Source: Anatilimnocola aggregata (GTDB lineage Bacteria; Planctomycetota; Planctomycetia; Pirellulales; Pirellulaceae). From it: a DNA stretch of 64,000 nucleotides. The stretch's first letter is position 1. Every line of letters starts with the position of its first letter. This document shows positions 37,344 through 48,471 of this stretch, in pieces. A model generated the notes under the pieces. That model searched no databases. It saw nothing but the letters and a program-made list of their open reading frames with translations, and was not told the DNA's origin. The translations under genes were made by a program, and so were the position numbers. The stretch is from contig NZ_CP036274.1 in the NCBI RefSeq assembly GCF_007747655.1, positions 7,874,001 through 7,938,000 of the forward strand, written 5' to 3'.

Positions 37344-37779
37344 CGAGAACTGCTCCAGGACTAGAGAAGCCGCGTCGTGCATCGCGGTTAGTTCTGGAAA
37401 GAGAAAGCAAGGCCCGTGCCTGTGTTCGTTCATTTGTCACTCCATTGTTTCGAACTCTTGACACAGCACGACTTTGGATTAACGGCGGGCTGCTTTAGTT
37501 GCTGCCGCGCCAATGTCAAGTGTCGAATCGATGCATCATCTCGTTTCCCGCGATGTTGCCGCGAAGCAACATTCAATGCTACGAAGGCACCGGCGATTAA
37601 GTTGTGCCGATTTCGCAGGCCGTGCGGGCTTTTGCGGTTAATCGGTGGGGTTATGCCACCGATAACGATCGTCAAGGATTCTGCGCTTACGCAATCGCCT
37701 TGCCCTGCTGGGGCGTATAATTTCTATTGCAGTTGCATCCCCGCTTGCTGCCCGCCCCGCTGTTGCCCAAGAGGTTGAG
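37344..37779. other. Divergent intergenic region upstream of rpoD
   Basis: About 435 bases with no convincing gene. One clear hairpin, ATCGGTGG (37641-37648) with CCACCGAT (37656-37663), may be regulatory. Promoters for rpoD (minus) and the cytochrome gene (plus) should lie here but were not assigned. Confidence 0.4.
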
Positions 37780-40620
37780 ATGGTTTGCCGGTTCTCGTAC
37801 ATTTCCTGCGCTCGTTGGATCGTGGCGGCGATTCTCGGCGCGGTTGGCCCATCGCTTGTCGAGGCAGCGGACGCCCCCGTTGTATCTGCCGAGCAAGAGA
37901 AGTTCTTCGAAGAGAAGATTCGCCCGGTCCTCGCGACTAAGTGCTGGGAATGCCACGGCCCCAAGAAACAAGAGAGCGGTCTGCGGCTCGACTCGCGCGA
38001 AGGAATTCTGGCCGGCGGTGATAGTGGCAAGCGCGGAGCGGTGGCTGGCGAACCGCAGCACAGCTCCGTGATTCAAGCAGTTCATCATCGGGGCGATTTC
38101 CAGATGCCTCCCGATCTGAAATTGCCCGATGCTCAAATTGCCGATCTAACCGAGTGGGTGAAACAAGGACTCCCCTGGCCGGCCAGTTCTCCCTCCGCAG
38201 CGCTTGTGCTGACGGCCAGCGAACGAGCGACGCACGACCGGCAATCCCACTGGGCCTATCAGCCCGTGCAGCGGCCAGCTGTGCCGAATGTTCCGCTGAG
38301 TGGGTTTGTAAGTTCGCATCTCGATGCGTTCGTAGCGGCGAAACTTACCGCAGCAGGAATCACTCCTTCCCCTGAAGCCGACCGCCGCACGCTGCTGCGA
38401 AGATTGAACTTCGATCTTCTCGGCTTGCCCCCCTCGAGTGCCGAGGTGCAAGCCTTTGAGCAAGATGCCGCCCCCGATGCGTATGAGCGTCAGGTCGACC
38501 GTCTGCTGGCTTCGCCTCAACATGGCGCCCGCTGGGGTCGCCATTGGCTCGACGTGGCCCGCTATGCCGACACTCGCGGCTATGCGTTTGCCAAGGATCG
38601 CCGCTATCCCTATGCCTACACGTATCGCGATTACGTCATCAATGCCTTCAATCAAGATCTTCCTTACGACCGTTTTATTCGTGAGCAGCTTGCGGCAGAT
38701 CAGTTGAACCTGGGAGACGACAAGAGCCCGCTGGCAGCGCTTGGTTTTTTGACGACGGGCCGCCGGTTTAACAATCGCAACGACGATATCGACGATCAGA
38801 TCGATGCCGTCACCCGCGGTATCTTGGGGCTGACGGTCGCTTGCGCCCGCTGTCACGATCACAAGTTCGATGCGATTCCCGCCGAAGACTATTACTCGCT
38901 GTACGGCGTCTTTGCGAGTATTGAAGAGCCGGGTGAATTGCCACTCATTGCTCCGCCGCAAGAGAGCGAAGCCTATCGCGCGTTCGAAGCGGAACTGAGT
39001 AAGCGTCGCGGGGCGATGAACGAGTTCATTGGTGCCAAACAGCGCGAGGTCATCGACCAGGCTCGTCTGCAAGCCACCGATTACCTGGCGAAGGTCGCCG
39101 CGGGCGATCGAACTCAACTCCTGGAGAAGTTGCCATTCCTCACGCTCGATCCGAAAGACCTCCGCCCGGCGCTTGTCGACCGTTGGAAGCGATTCATTAG
39201 CGAGCGGACGAAGAACAACGAGCATGCCTTGTGGGGGCTGTGGAAAGATCTGCTCGCCTTGAAGGACGATGCCTACGCGGAAGAAGCGAGCAAGGTCATT
39301 GACCGCTGGAACATGCGAGCGGAAGGGGATGCCACGGGGCAGATGAATCCGCTGCTCAAAGCAGCGTTTGCGGCGGAAGTGCCGCAATCGCGGATGGATG
39401 TGCCCCGTATCTATGGCAAGTTGCTGGCCGCGGTTCTGCCTGCCTGGAAACAAGCGGGGGGCGATACAGGTGCGTTGGAAAAACTGAATGCCGCAGAAAA
39501 GCAGTTAGCCCGGGTGCTGGTGGGAAAAGATGGGCCGGCAGATATCTCGGCCGACGAAATCGGCAAGCTCGTCAGCCGGGCTGATCGCAACAAGCAGAAC
39601 GAACTTCTGAAGAAAGTTCAGGAGTTTGAAGCTTCGTCTCCTGTGGCTCCGCCGCGAGCGATGGTGGTGTACGACAAAAAGCAGCCCTACGATCCGCGAG
39701 TTTTCATCCGCGGCAATCAGGCTCGCCCCGGCAAGCAAGTGCCGCGGCAGTTTCTGTTGGTGATGGCCACCAGCGAACGCCAGCCCTTCAAGAATGGGAG
39801 TGGACGGTTGGAATTGGCCGAGTCGCTGGTATCGCCGCAGAATCCGCTTACCAGCCGCGTACTGGTGAACCGAATCTGGATGCATCACTTTGGCGAGCCC
39901 ATCGTCACGACCCCGAGCGACTTCGGCATTCGCACGGAATCGCCGCCGTTGCAGTCCGCCCTCGATTGGCTCGCTGCCGAAATGATGGACCAATGTTGGT
40001 CGCTGAAAACGCTGCATCGCCAGCTGGTTACTTCGTCGACCTATCGCCAGCAGAGCAACGACCGCGCAGCGGCAAGATTGGCCGACCCAGAGAATCGCCT
40101 GCTGTGGCGCATGAATCGCCGCCGGCTGGAATGGGAACCGCTGCGCGATAGTCTGCTCGCCGTTTCGGGCCGGCTCGACGAAACCCTGGGGGGTAAATCA
40201 GTCGAGCTCACGACGGCTCCCTTCACTCGTCGCCGCAGCGTGTTCGGCAATATCGATCGGCAAGACCTGCCGAACCTGTTCCGCGTGTTCGATATCGCCA
40301 GCCCCGATCAAAGCAGTCCCCGTCGCCCGCGCACCACGGTTCCGCAGCAGGCACTGTTCCTGATGAACAGTCCGTTCGTCATCGAGCAAGCTCAGTCTCT
40401 CGCCCAGCGTCCAGCCGTTGTTGCCGCTTCAAGCCCGGCCGACAAGGTTGTCGCTCTTTACCGAGCCGCACTTGCACGCCAGCCCGACGAAGCTGAACTA
40501 AACATCGCCCAGCAATTCCTTTCCACCGCTCCTGCGCCGAGCGGCACCATCAAGCTCACGCCGGTCGAACAGCTAGCTCAACTGCTGCTGCTCACGAATG
40601 AGTTTATGTATGTGGATTGA
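37780..40620 (+). CDS. Exported PSCyt1/DUF1549/DUF1553 planctomycete cytochrome protein
   Basis: A 946-residue exported protein with a signal peptide (about 1-29). A c-type haem site CWECHGPKKQESGLRLDSR (about 47-65) lies in the PSCyt1 domain. The DUF1549 domain follows (about 170-380; RHWLDVARYADTRGY, YDRFIREQLAADQLN, CARCHDHKFDAIPAEDYY with a second CxxCH), and then DUF1553 (about 680-940; NPLTSRVLVNRIWMHHFG, HRQLVTSSTYRQQS). Such proteins are typically encoded next to DUF1501 genes and are thought to be secreted redox proteins. Here the DUF1501 partner is separated by two small genes. Confidence 0.95.
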   Translation: MVCRFSYISCARWIVAAILGAVGPSLVEAADAPVVSAEQEKFFEEKIRPVLATKCWECHGPKKQESGLRLDSREGILAGGDSGKRGAVAGEPQHSSVIQAVHHRGDFQMPPDLKLPDAQIADLTEWVKQGLPWPASSPSAALVLTASERATHDRQSHWAYQPVQRPAVPNVPLSGFVSSHLDAFVAAKLTAAGITPSPEADRRTLLRRLNFDLLGLPPSSAEVQAFEQDAAPDAYERQVDRLLASPQHGARWGRHWLDVARYADTRGYAFAKDRRYPYAYTYRDYVINAFNQDLPYDRFIREQLAADQLNLGDDKSPLAALGFLTTGRRFNNRNDDIDDQIDAVTRGILGLTVACARCHDHKFDAIPAEDYYSLYGVFASIEEPGELPLIAPPQESEAYRAFEAELSKRRGAMNEFIGAKQREVIDQARLQATDYLAKVAAGDRTQLLEKLPFLTLDPKDLRPALVDRWKRFISERTKNNEHALWGLWKDLLALKDDAYAEEASKVIDRWNMRAEGDATGQMNPLLKAAFAAEVPQSRMDVPRIYGKLLAAVLPAWKQAGGDTGALEKLNAAEKQLARVLVGKDGPADISADEIGKLVSRADRNKQNELLKKVQEFEASSPVAPPRAMVVYDKKQPYDPRVFIRGNQARPGKQVPRQFLLVMATSERQPFKNGSGRLELAESLVSPQNPLTSRVLVNRIWMHHFGEPIVTTPSDFGIRTESPPLQSALDWLAAEMMDQCWSLKTLHRQLVTSSTYRQQSNDRAAARLADPENRLLWRMNRRRLEWEPLRDSLLAVSGRLDETLGGKSVELTTAPFTRRRSVFGNIDRQDLPNLFRVFDIASPDQSSPRRPRTTVPQQALFLMNSPFVIEQAQSLAQRPAVVAASSPADKVVALYRAALARQPDEAELNIAQQFLSTAPAPSGTIKLTPVEQLAQLLLLTNEFMYVD

Positions 40621-40637
40621 GCGAATGAGAGCTGCTC

Positions 40638-41012
40638 ATGACCATCCCAGATTTCGATGCCCACGGCGAACTGCCGGCAGGGATCTGGCTTGCGACGATT
40701 GCGGAAGTTTTGGAACGCTTTGGCAAGTTTGGAGATCTTGAACGGAAGGAAGCATCCCAAACGCTCGCGAAGATACATGAACTTGCGGTGAATACCGGGC
40801 ACCTGCAGAGCATGTTGGTTTTCGGCAGCTACGTCACCAGCAAACCAAACCCCAACGATGTCGATGTCATACTTATGATGGATGACGCTGTTGACCCTGC
40901 CAATTGTCCTGTCGAGTCTCGTGTGCTTTTTGATCGCCAAGCGGCAAATGCGCAATTGGGTGCAAGTGTTTTCTGGATTCGGCCTGCCCTGAATGATTAT
41001 GGATACAATTGA
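40638..41012 (+). CDS. DUF6932-like nucleotidyltransferase-fold protein
   Basis: A 124-residue protein. The N-terminal IPDFDAHGELPAGIWLATIAEV is the hallmark start of the DUF6932 group. VFGSYVTSKPNPNDVDVIL (about 61-79) is the GS...DxD nucleotidyltransferase motif with both metal-binding Asp residues. Small proteins of this fold are often part of two-gene MNT/HEPN-type toxin-antitoxin or defence modules. It starts 17 bases after the cytochrome gene and is followed by a 68-residue gene that may be its partner. Confidence 0.7.
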   Translation: MTIPDFDAHGELPAGIWLATIAEVLERFGKFGDLERKEASQTLAKIHELAVNTGHLQSMLVFGSYVTSKPNPNDVDVILMMDDAVDPANCPVESRVLFDRQAANAQLGASVFWIRPALNDYGYN

Positions 41013-41078
41013 AGAGTTTCGCCTGCGCTGGCAACTTACACGTGCAGGCCACAGGCGGGGTATTGTGGAGATAGTAAG

Positions 41079-41285
41079 ATGATCATGAACGACGCGGAAC
41101 TAGCCGTCACTCAAGACCGAATTGCCTGGCTGCAGAAGCTGTTAGTTCAGTTGCGAGTGACTGCGCGGTCCGATGAGTACCCGCTGGTTGCTTCTGGCTA
41201 TCTATCTGAAGTCGAAAAAATGCAGAGTGAGGTTTTGGTATATCTGCGAAGGCATTCTAGCCAGTCGCTACAGGCCGCAAGTTAG
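41079..41285 (+). CDS. Small helical protein, possible partner of the DUF6932-like gene
   Basis: A 68-residue protein, predicted largely helical (DAELAVTQDRIAWLQKLL, YLSEVEKMQSEVLVYLRRH). It has no membrane helix or known motif. Position directly after the nucleotidyltransferase-like gene suggests a functional pair; this is inference. A second ATG two codons later is an alternative start. Confidence 0.6.
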   Translation: MIMNDAELAVTQDRIAWLQKLLVQLRVTARSDEYPLVASGYLSEVEKMQSEVLVYLRRHSSQSLQAAS

Positions 41286-41330
41286 AAATGTATGTTTCCG
41301 GAGTGACGTCGTTAGCTGATTAGAACAAAT

Positions 41331-42785
<1,455 letters not shown>

Positions 42786-42842
42786 TTCACTTACTAGCTA
42801 ATGTCTGTAGTAGCGAGCACGAAGGCCGGAGAATTGTCTCCA

Positions 42843-43799
42843 ATGCCCCGAGTAGTTTATGACTCCCACTACAACATCGGATGCTGGGGATCGGATCGAC
42901 TACATCCGTTCGACACGCGAAAGTACGCGCGTTCCTGGCAGGAATTACAACGGACTCTCGGCCCGCAGCTCGCACAGTGTCACCAGCAGGTTGATCGGCC
43001 TGTTACTGATGAAGAATTGCTGCTGATTCATTCGCCCGAATACATGGCTCGCCTTCGCTCGTCGGCTGCCATCGCTGCAGTGACAGAAGTTCCGCTTCTT
43101 AAGCGATTGCCCACCTGGCTACTCCGGTGGGCGTTGCTGACGCCAATGCGGTGGGCTGCGCGCGGAACGGTGCTTGCTTGTCGCGCGGCGATCGCGAGCG
43201 GAATCGCGGTCAATCTAGGAGGCGGATTTCATCACGCGAAATATGATCGCGGCGAGGGATTCTGCTTTTTCTCCGATATCGCCTTGGCAATTCACCAACT
43301 GCGAACCGAGCAACGAATCATGGCAGGCGATCGAATTGCATACATTGATCTCGATGCTCACCAGGGAAATGGTGTCTGCCATTTTTTTGAGAACGACGGA
43401 GATGTCTTTATTTTTGATTTGTACAACGCAGACATTTATCCGAGCTATGAGTTGCGATCGCGGCAGCGGATCGATTGCGATTTACCGGTTCACTCGGGAT
43501 GTACTGGCGACGAATACCTTCGCTTAGTGCGCAGTCACCTCCCTCCGTTTCTTGATTCCATCTCGCGCAACGGAAAGGTTGTTCTGGGGATCTATAATGC
43601 CGGCACCGATGTCAGCGAGCGTGACGCCTTAGGGCGACTATCGCTCACTGATGCCGACGTCTTCGAACGAGACCATTTTACTCTTGCTCAATTCCGTCAG
43701 AGAAACATTCCTGTCGCGATGCTCACCAGCGGCGGATACACAGCGCACAGCTATCAACTTATTGCCAATACAATCGGAGAGATATTGCGCGATGGATGA
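42843..43799 (+). CDS. Histone-deacetylase-like zinc hydrolase (class IV / HDAC11-like)
   Basis: A 318-residue member of the arginase/deacetylase superfamily. NLGGGFHHAKYDRGEGFCFFSDIALAI (split motif, about 126-152) has the paired catalytic His positions and the CFFSD loop, and IDLDAHQGNGV (about 176) has the zinc-binding Asp and His. GTDVSERDALGRLSLT and TSGGYTAHSY complete the site. The sequence most resembles class IV enzymes. Likely substrates are acetylated lysines or small acetylated amines. I choose the ATG at 42843, which has GGAG upstream and begins directly with the domain; a frame start at 42801 is possible. Confidence 0.88.
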   Translation: MPRVVYDSHYNIGCWGSDRLHPFDTRKYARSWQELQRTLGPQLAQCHQQVDRPVTDEELLLIHSPEYMARLRSSAAIAAVTEVPLLKRLPTWLLRWALLTPMRWAARGTVLACRAAIASGIAVNLGGGFHHAKYDRGEGFCFFSDIALAIHQLRTEQRIMAGDRIAYIDLDAHQGNGVCHFFENDGDVFIFDLYNADIYPSYELRSRQRIDCDLPVHSGCTGDEYLRLVRSHLPPFLDSISRNGKVVLGIYNAGTDVSERDALGRLSLTDADVFERDHFTLAQFRQRNIPVAMLTSGGYTAHSYQLIANTIGEILRDG

Positions 43800-43847
43800 G
43801 CAACGGGCGAGACGAGGTTGGTGCCTGATGCTGCCGGTTTACTGATG

Positions 43848-45632
43848 TCAGTTTCGTGCCACCGGCACAATGCCGTCCCAGTTATCGGGCGGGGTGCGAT
43901 TGTGCTGGGCGATGAAGACGGTGAGAAAGTCTTTCGCCAGATCATCGGGCGGAACCTGGTGCAGCAGTTGAAGTGCCCGCGGCCAGTCGCGCGCGTTGAG
44001 CGCTTGTCCCGCTGCTTCGAACGAGGCGATGTGTTCGTCACTCAGCTGGGGCCAGGCCAGAAACGGCGGCAGCAATTCGCTGACAACCAACGGTGTATCG
44101 AGCCCAGCTGGCCGCACCTTGGCAAGCGTGCGAATACGGGCCTCATCGGCGGGGATCAAGCGGCGAGCTTCGGCGGCAGTAACTTCGTCGAGCAAAATCG
44201 GGACGCGAACCGCCTTGGTCATTTCTTCGAGTCGCGAGGCGAGATTCACGACAGGCCCGAAGACGGTAACCTTCACCTGGTCGACCGTGCCGATCTTACC
44301 GGCCACCGCGCGACCCGTGGCAATGCCAATGCCGACGCGAAAATTCGCCAGAGGATGATCGGCTCCCTGGGCAGCGGCCGCAGCGAATTCGGCACGAATG
44401 CCGAGCGCTGCCTGACAGGCCCGCGTCACTGCATTCGCCTGGGCCAGCGGCCAGCCCCAAAAACCCATGACCGCATCGCCATGAAAATCGCCGACCACGC
44501 CCCCTGTTTGCAGAATATGGTGCGTCGTCACACCGAGCGCCTGACTCACGCGCTGGAGCAGTTCGTGCAACTGTGCCGAGAGTTTTTCGCTGGCCCGCGA
44601 GAAGCCACGCAGATCGCAAAATAGCACGGTCACATCGGCTTCGCGCGGGGCGAGCACGGCGTCGGCGTCTTGATCGGCCAGTGCTTCCAGCACGACAGGC
44701 GAGAAGAACTGACTCAGGCCAGCCTGTTTGCGCGCGAGCTTGCGGGCCTCCCGCAGGCTGCCGAACGTGGCGGCGGTCAGTTCGGTGAACTTAATTTCTT
44801 CGCCGAGCGAATCGACATCGGCACCCACGTCGAGCGCTGCATCGCCGGCGAAACTTCCGGTCACGTACAGTGCCCAGCCCCTACACGCATTGCCGCTAAT
44901 GGGAGTGCAAAAGGCCCAGTCGAGTCCTTCACTGAGCGTGAAATCGCCGGGCCCGCGCTCCGCACCACTCCACACATAGACAACGCTCTGCTTCGTTTTC
45001 ACCGCCTGGCGAATGAGTCGCTCGCTGGGATTAAAGTCGGCACCGGAGAGGATGCGCCGGTCCCAGTGCAGCACCTTCAGTTCCGAGGGGATGACATCCT
45101 GCGGCTCAGTGATTTCGACAATCGCCGCTGCTGCGGCGCGGTTGATGCCGCCGAGCAGCAAGTTCACCAGGCGCACGAAGAGCTCGCTGTCGCTAGACGA
45201 ACTGGTGATCACGTCGGGCAAGCGACTGAGAACTTCCATCCGTTGATCGGGACGACGATAGACCTGGCTGCGCAGCTCCTCAATGCTGAATGTCCGCTCG
45301 GTAATGGGGTTCGGTTCATTTTGCCCCAGCAGCACCCGTTCGTTGGCGAAGGTGAACGTGGTCTCGCCGATGACGAAGTGATCGCCGGGCTGAATTTCGA
45401 AGGAGTCGCTCCTGCGGCCGCGATAGAAAATCGGATTGCGCGCGTCGGGATGCAGACGGACAACGAGTCGCCCATCTTGAAAGGTCAACTCCGCATGTTT
45501 GCGACTGATCCGTTCGTCCCACGGCGTCGACCATGGTCCACCAGCGCGGCCGAGCACTTGCGGCACATCCAGCGGCAAACGACGCCGCCAACGAAACTGC
45601 GGTTGCGAGCCCTGAGCAATCAAATCGGCCAT
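43848..45632 (-). CDS. FHA-GAF-class III adenylate/guanylate cyclase
   Basis: A 594-residue signalling protein without membrane helices. The N-terminal FHA domain (about 20-95; LGRAGGPWSTPWDERISRKHAEL) would bind phosphothreonine. The middle (about 120-310) has GAF-like features. The cyclase domain (about 335-520) has VTVLFCDLRGFSRASEK with the first metal Asp and GGVVGDFHGDAVMGFWG with the second. A short C-terminal helical tail follows. It probably makes cAMP in response to a phosphorylated partner and a small ligand. Confidence 0.88.
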   Translation of the reverse strand: MADLIAQGSQPQFRWRRRLPLDVPQVLGRAGGPWSTPWDERISRKHAELTFQDGRLVVRLHPDARNPIFYRGRRSDSFEIQPGDHFVIGETTFTFANERVLLGQNEPNPITERTFSIEELRSQVYRRPDQRMEVLSRLPDVITSSSSDSELFVRLVNLLLGGINRAAAAAIVEITEPQDVIPSELKVLHWDRRILSGADFNPSERLIRQAVKTKQSVVYVWSGAERGPGDFTLSEGLDWAFCTPISGNACRGWALYVTGSFAGDAALDVGADVDSLGEEIKFTELTAATFGSLREARKLARKQAGLSQFFSPVVLEALADQDADAVLAPREADVTVLFCDLRGFSRASEKLSAQLHELLQRVSQALGVTTHHILQTGGVVGDFHGDAVMGFWGWPLAQANAVTRACQAALGIRAEFAAAAAQGADHPLANFRVGIGIATGRAVAGKIGTVDQVKVTVFGPVVNLASRLEEMTKAVRVPILLDEVTAAEARRLIPADEARIRTLAKVRPAGLDTPLVVSELLPPFLAWPQLSDEHIASFEAAGQALNARDWPRALQLLHQVPPDDLAKDFLTVFIAQHNRTPPDNWDGIVPVARN

Positions 45633-45668
45633 AGAGATTTCGGTGTGCGCTTGGGTGCCGGCGTATCT

Positions 45669-45741
45669 GGGGTCGGGAGTCTTTAGCGAGAAAAGGCTTT
45701 CCAGCGAGGTTAGTCACCTTTCGCCAAAGACTCCCGACCCC
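45669..45741. repeat. Perfect 16-bp inverted repeat between two minus-strand genes
   Basis: GGGGTCGGGAGTCTTT (45669-45684) and AAAGACTCCCGACCCC (45726-45741) are exact complements; pairing continues imperfectly inward. It fills most of the gap between the lipoprotein stop and the cyclase start and could be a terminator or an RNA stabiliser. Confidence 0.8.
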
Positions 45742-45756
45742 TGCAAACCACGATCG

Positions 45757-48231
45757 TTACTTCTTCACTTGCGACGCAGAGAGTCCGCTCGTACTCGAGA
45801 TGAGCAGCAGCCCTCCTTGACTGAGTTTAGCCACTGCCAGCCCGCTGAGCACGCTGCCGGTCGCAAACGAGTCGTGCAATTTGCCATCTTCACTCACCAG
45901 ATGCACGCTGCCATCCGCGGCTGCAAACCACCATTCGCCTTGATGTCCCTCGAGCACTTGCGACGAAGCGATCGGTTCGATGGGCTGCTGATGCGCACCC
46001 GGAGGGAGTTGATAATTCCAGCATTCGCGCAGTTGCGTCGTCAGGCCAACGGCGACGAGATTTCCTTGCGGATCGTTCGAAATTCCCACCATGGCGGCCT
46101 GCGTGGGAGTGGGAAAGCTTGCGACCGCCAGGCGGGCCAGCGGCCAGTTGGCCACCTTGCGTTCGGGCTCTTCGCGGCCAAACCGATTGAGCGGCAGTAC
46201 GCTCCCTTGTTCCCCGGTGACGAGAATTTGCCACGAGCCGACATCGTTGGGCTTGGTCACTGCGACGGAAATGACGTTGGGAAAAGTCCGATTCCGCCAC
46301 TTCACTTCGCCTTGCAACGTCGTCGCATGCAAACCGAGCAAGCCGACATTCCCCGCCAGGACTTCGGCCGTGCCGTCTTCGTCGAGATCGGCCAACTGCA
46401 CGTCCGTAATGCGCAAGGTGTCCTGCATCGACTCGGGATACGCCCGCAGCAGTTTGAACTGGTCGTCGAATAGATACCATTGTGGCGAGAGGGGAGCACC
46501 GCCGACAAAGTACCGCTGCCCCGCTTTGTCGACAGTCGTGCGCAGCCAGGTAACTGCTGCCTGCTCGGCGAGTTCCAATTCGTATCGTCGCAGCACTTTG
46601 CCCGCGAGACTGACTTCGGCAATTGTCCGCCAACCTTCGCAGACGAGCAGCCGCGGTTCATCGTCTGGATTAACAGGCGGCACGAGCAGCAGATTGCCGG
46701 GGCTCTTCAGTTCGGTGCAGTTCCAAACCGGCTGCAACTGAATGTGTTTTGGTTCGCTGCGGCGGCGAATGACCGGTTCGGCCAATTCGACAACGGGCTC
46801 TGGTTCGCGACCGCCACTGGCGACCAGCTGGTTGTATTCGTTCTGCTCGCTCTCGGCTTGAGCGACGATTTCTCCGGCCAGATCGTTCCCCTTCAGCAGA
46901 CGCTCGACAATGACGGACAACTGCTTGGCCAGTTCAGGATTGCCACCGGATTGAAAAATCTGCACTCGCCCCTTGGCATCCAGCACCACGACCGTGGGCT
47001 GGAACTCAATGTGAAACGCCTTATCTCCAAAGGCATCGAAATCGCGCACCACGGGCAACTCGGCCCGCCAGCCCTGCAAGGTTTGCTTGACCTGCTCGCC
47101 GGAAATCTGCGCGGGATCGGTAGCCACAGCTAAAAAGTCAACCTGCGGATGATCTTTGAATTCGCGGGCCGCCAGGGCCACCTGGTGCAGTGTGGCTTCG
47201 CAAGCGGGATTGTCGTGATACCAGCAGAGGACGGTTACTTTTTCCCGGAGTTGGGCCTGCGTCAGCCGCTTATCGTCGAGCGTCGTGAAGAAGAACTCGC
47301 TCGGCTCCTTACCAAATAACTGCGACGGCAACGGTCGCGGCGGGAGTATGAACGACTTTACGATCTTCGCCTGCGCTGGCACCGACAGCTGCCAGCGACT
47401 TGCCGCGATCGGCCCATCGAGAATGGCACCGGGCATTTCGATCCACAGTTGCAACTCGCTGACGGCCGGATCTTGAGCCACTTCGGGCAGCAGCGCCGCA
47501 GCCGGATAGTCGAGCCGACGGAGCAAATGGTTTTCGCGATCGACCCAGAAAATAAAGTTACCACCCGGCGAGGGAACCGCGACTCGCCGGCAACTGCGGC
47601 CGTGCGTCACACCATCGTCGAGCAACTGACAGGCGACATCGGCCGCAAAGGCATTTGCCAAACCGCGAGATTCGAGCAGCAGTTCCAGTTGAATCGGCTG
47701 ACGACGCGGACGACCAGCGAGCGTGTCGTACAACAGCGGATCGCTGGCCAGTTCCGAGAGCTTGAGCACGTCCGGCGCTTTGCGCACGACGACCTGCCCA
47801 TCGAGACTTTCGCCCGCTTCGGGATCGTGAATGCTCGCCTTGAATTCCTTGCCATCAATGCGGACCTTGGCCTGATACACATCGAGGGCCACCTTGTTGG
47901 GCCGCTCAAAAGCGACAGAGGCCGGAAAGGCCTGCACCATCTCCTGACCATTCGCTTTATAAGAGAGCTTGACGACGGCCTCATCTTGATAAGACTTGGC
48001 CGCGCGATAGGTGGCGAGCAACTGCTGCAGAATGTCGCTGGCCGATGCTGGTCCCGTCGCGCTACTCAGCGGGCTAACAGGCTGGCTAACCGCAGGATCG
48101 TCAGTTCGTGCAGAAGAATTGTTTGAATTCGTACAACCGCTCAGCGCCAGCATCCCTGCCACTGCCAGGACGATTCTCAACGTCAGGCCCGTGCCGAGCG
48201 ACATCTTCCCGCGAACTACGTTCATCTTCAC
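45757..48231 (-). CDS. Large lipoprotein: LolA/DUF2092-like, thioredoxin-like and beta-propeller parts
   Basis: An 824-residue protein with a lipoprotein signal (hydrophobic run ending LALSGC, Cys about 33). The next part (about 65-290) looks like the LolA/DUF2092-type fold (LLATYRAAKSYQDEAVV). A thioredoxin/peroxiredoxin-like domain follows (about 310-450; DDKRLTQAQLREKVTVLCWY, PACEATL, VDFLAVATD). It keeps a single Cys where TlpA proteins have CxxC. The remainder (about 495-815) shows repeating LADLDEDGTAEVLAGN-type propeller blades with calcium-loop-like DxDxDG sequence. The start is GTG, seven bases after AGGAG. Role unknown; an outer-surface redox or sensor protein is possible. Confidence 0.78.
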   Translation of the reverse strand: MKMNVVRGKMSLGTGLTLRIVLAVAGMLALSGCTNSNNSSARTDDPAVSQPVSPLSSATGPASASDILQQLLATYRAAKSYQDEAVVKLSYKANGQEMVQAFPASVAFERPNKVALDVYQAKVRIDGKEFKASIHDPEAGESLDGQVVVRKAPDVLKLSELASDPLLYDTLAGRPRRQPIQLELLLESRGLANAFAADVACQLLDDGVTHGRSCRRVAVPSPGGNFIFWVDRENHLLRRLDYPAAALLPEVAQDPAVSELQLWIEMPGAILDGPIAASRWQLSVPAQAKIVKSFILPPRPLPSQLFGKEPSEFFFTTLDDKRLTQAQLREKVTVLCWYHDNPACEATLHQVALAAREFKDHPQVDFLAVATDPAQISGEQVKQTLQGWRAELPVVRDFDAFGDKAFHIEFQPTVVVLDAKGRVQIFQSGGNPELAKQLSVIVERLLKGNDLAGEIVAQAESEQNEYNQLVASGGREPEPVVELAEPVIRRRSEPKHIQLQPVWNCTELKSPGNLLLVPPVNPDDEPRLLVCEGWRTIAEVSLAGKVLRRYELELAEQAAVTWLRTTVDKAGQRYFVGGAPLSPQWYLFDDQFKLLRAYPESMQDTLRITDVQLADLDEDGTAEVLAGNVGLLGLHATTLQGEVKWRNRTFPNVISVAVTKPNDVGSWQILVTGEQGSVLPLNRFGREEPERKVANWPLARLAVASFPTPTQAAMVGISNDPQGNLVAVGLTTQLRECWNYQLPPGAHQQPIEPIASSQVLEGHQGEWWFAAADGSVHLVSEDGKLHDSFATGSVLSGLAVAKLSQGGLLLISSTSGLSASQVKK

Positions 48232-48471
48232 CCGCTGACTCCTTTCAACTCGCGCCGCTGCCTACGAGCATGCTGGCAAGCACTCATTGTCGCAGCAGGC
48301 CGAATTGCAGGAAAGCTCAGATCGATGGCGGCCGGCGTGCTAGCTGCGAAGCGCGACCGCGGACTTCATTGGTATTAACATGAAAGAAACTGCATTTGAG
48401 AAAAACCGTTCCTTCGTTATCATTCGCCGTGCAACAACTGGCCCGCCCCGCACCCTCGCAGGAAGTCACGG

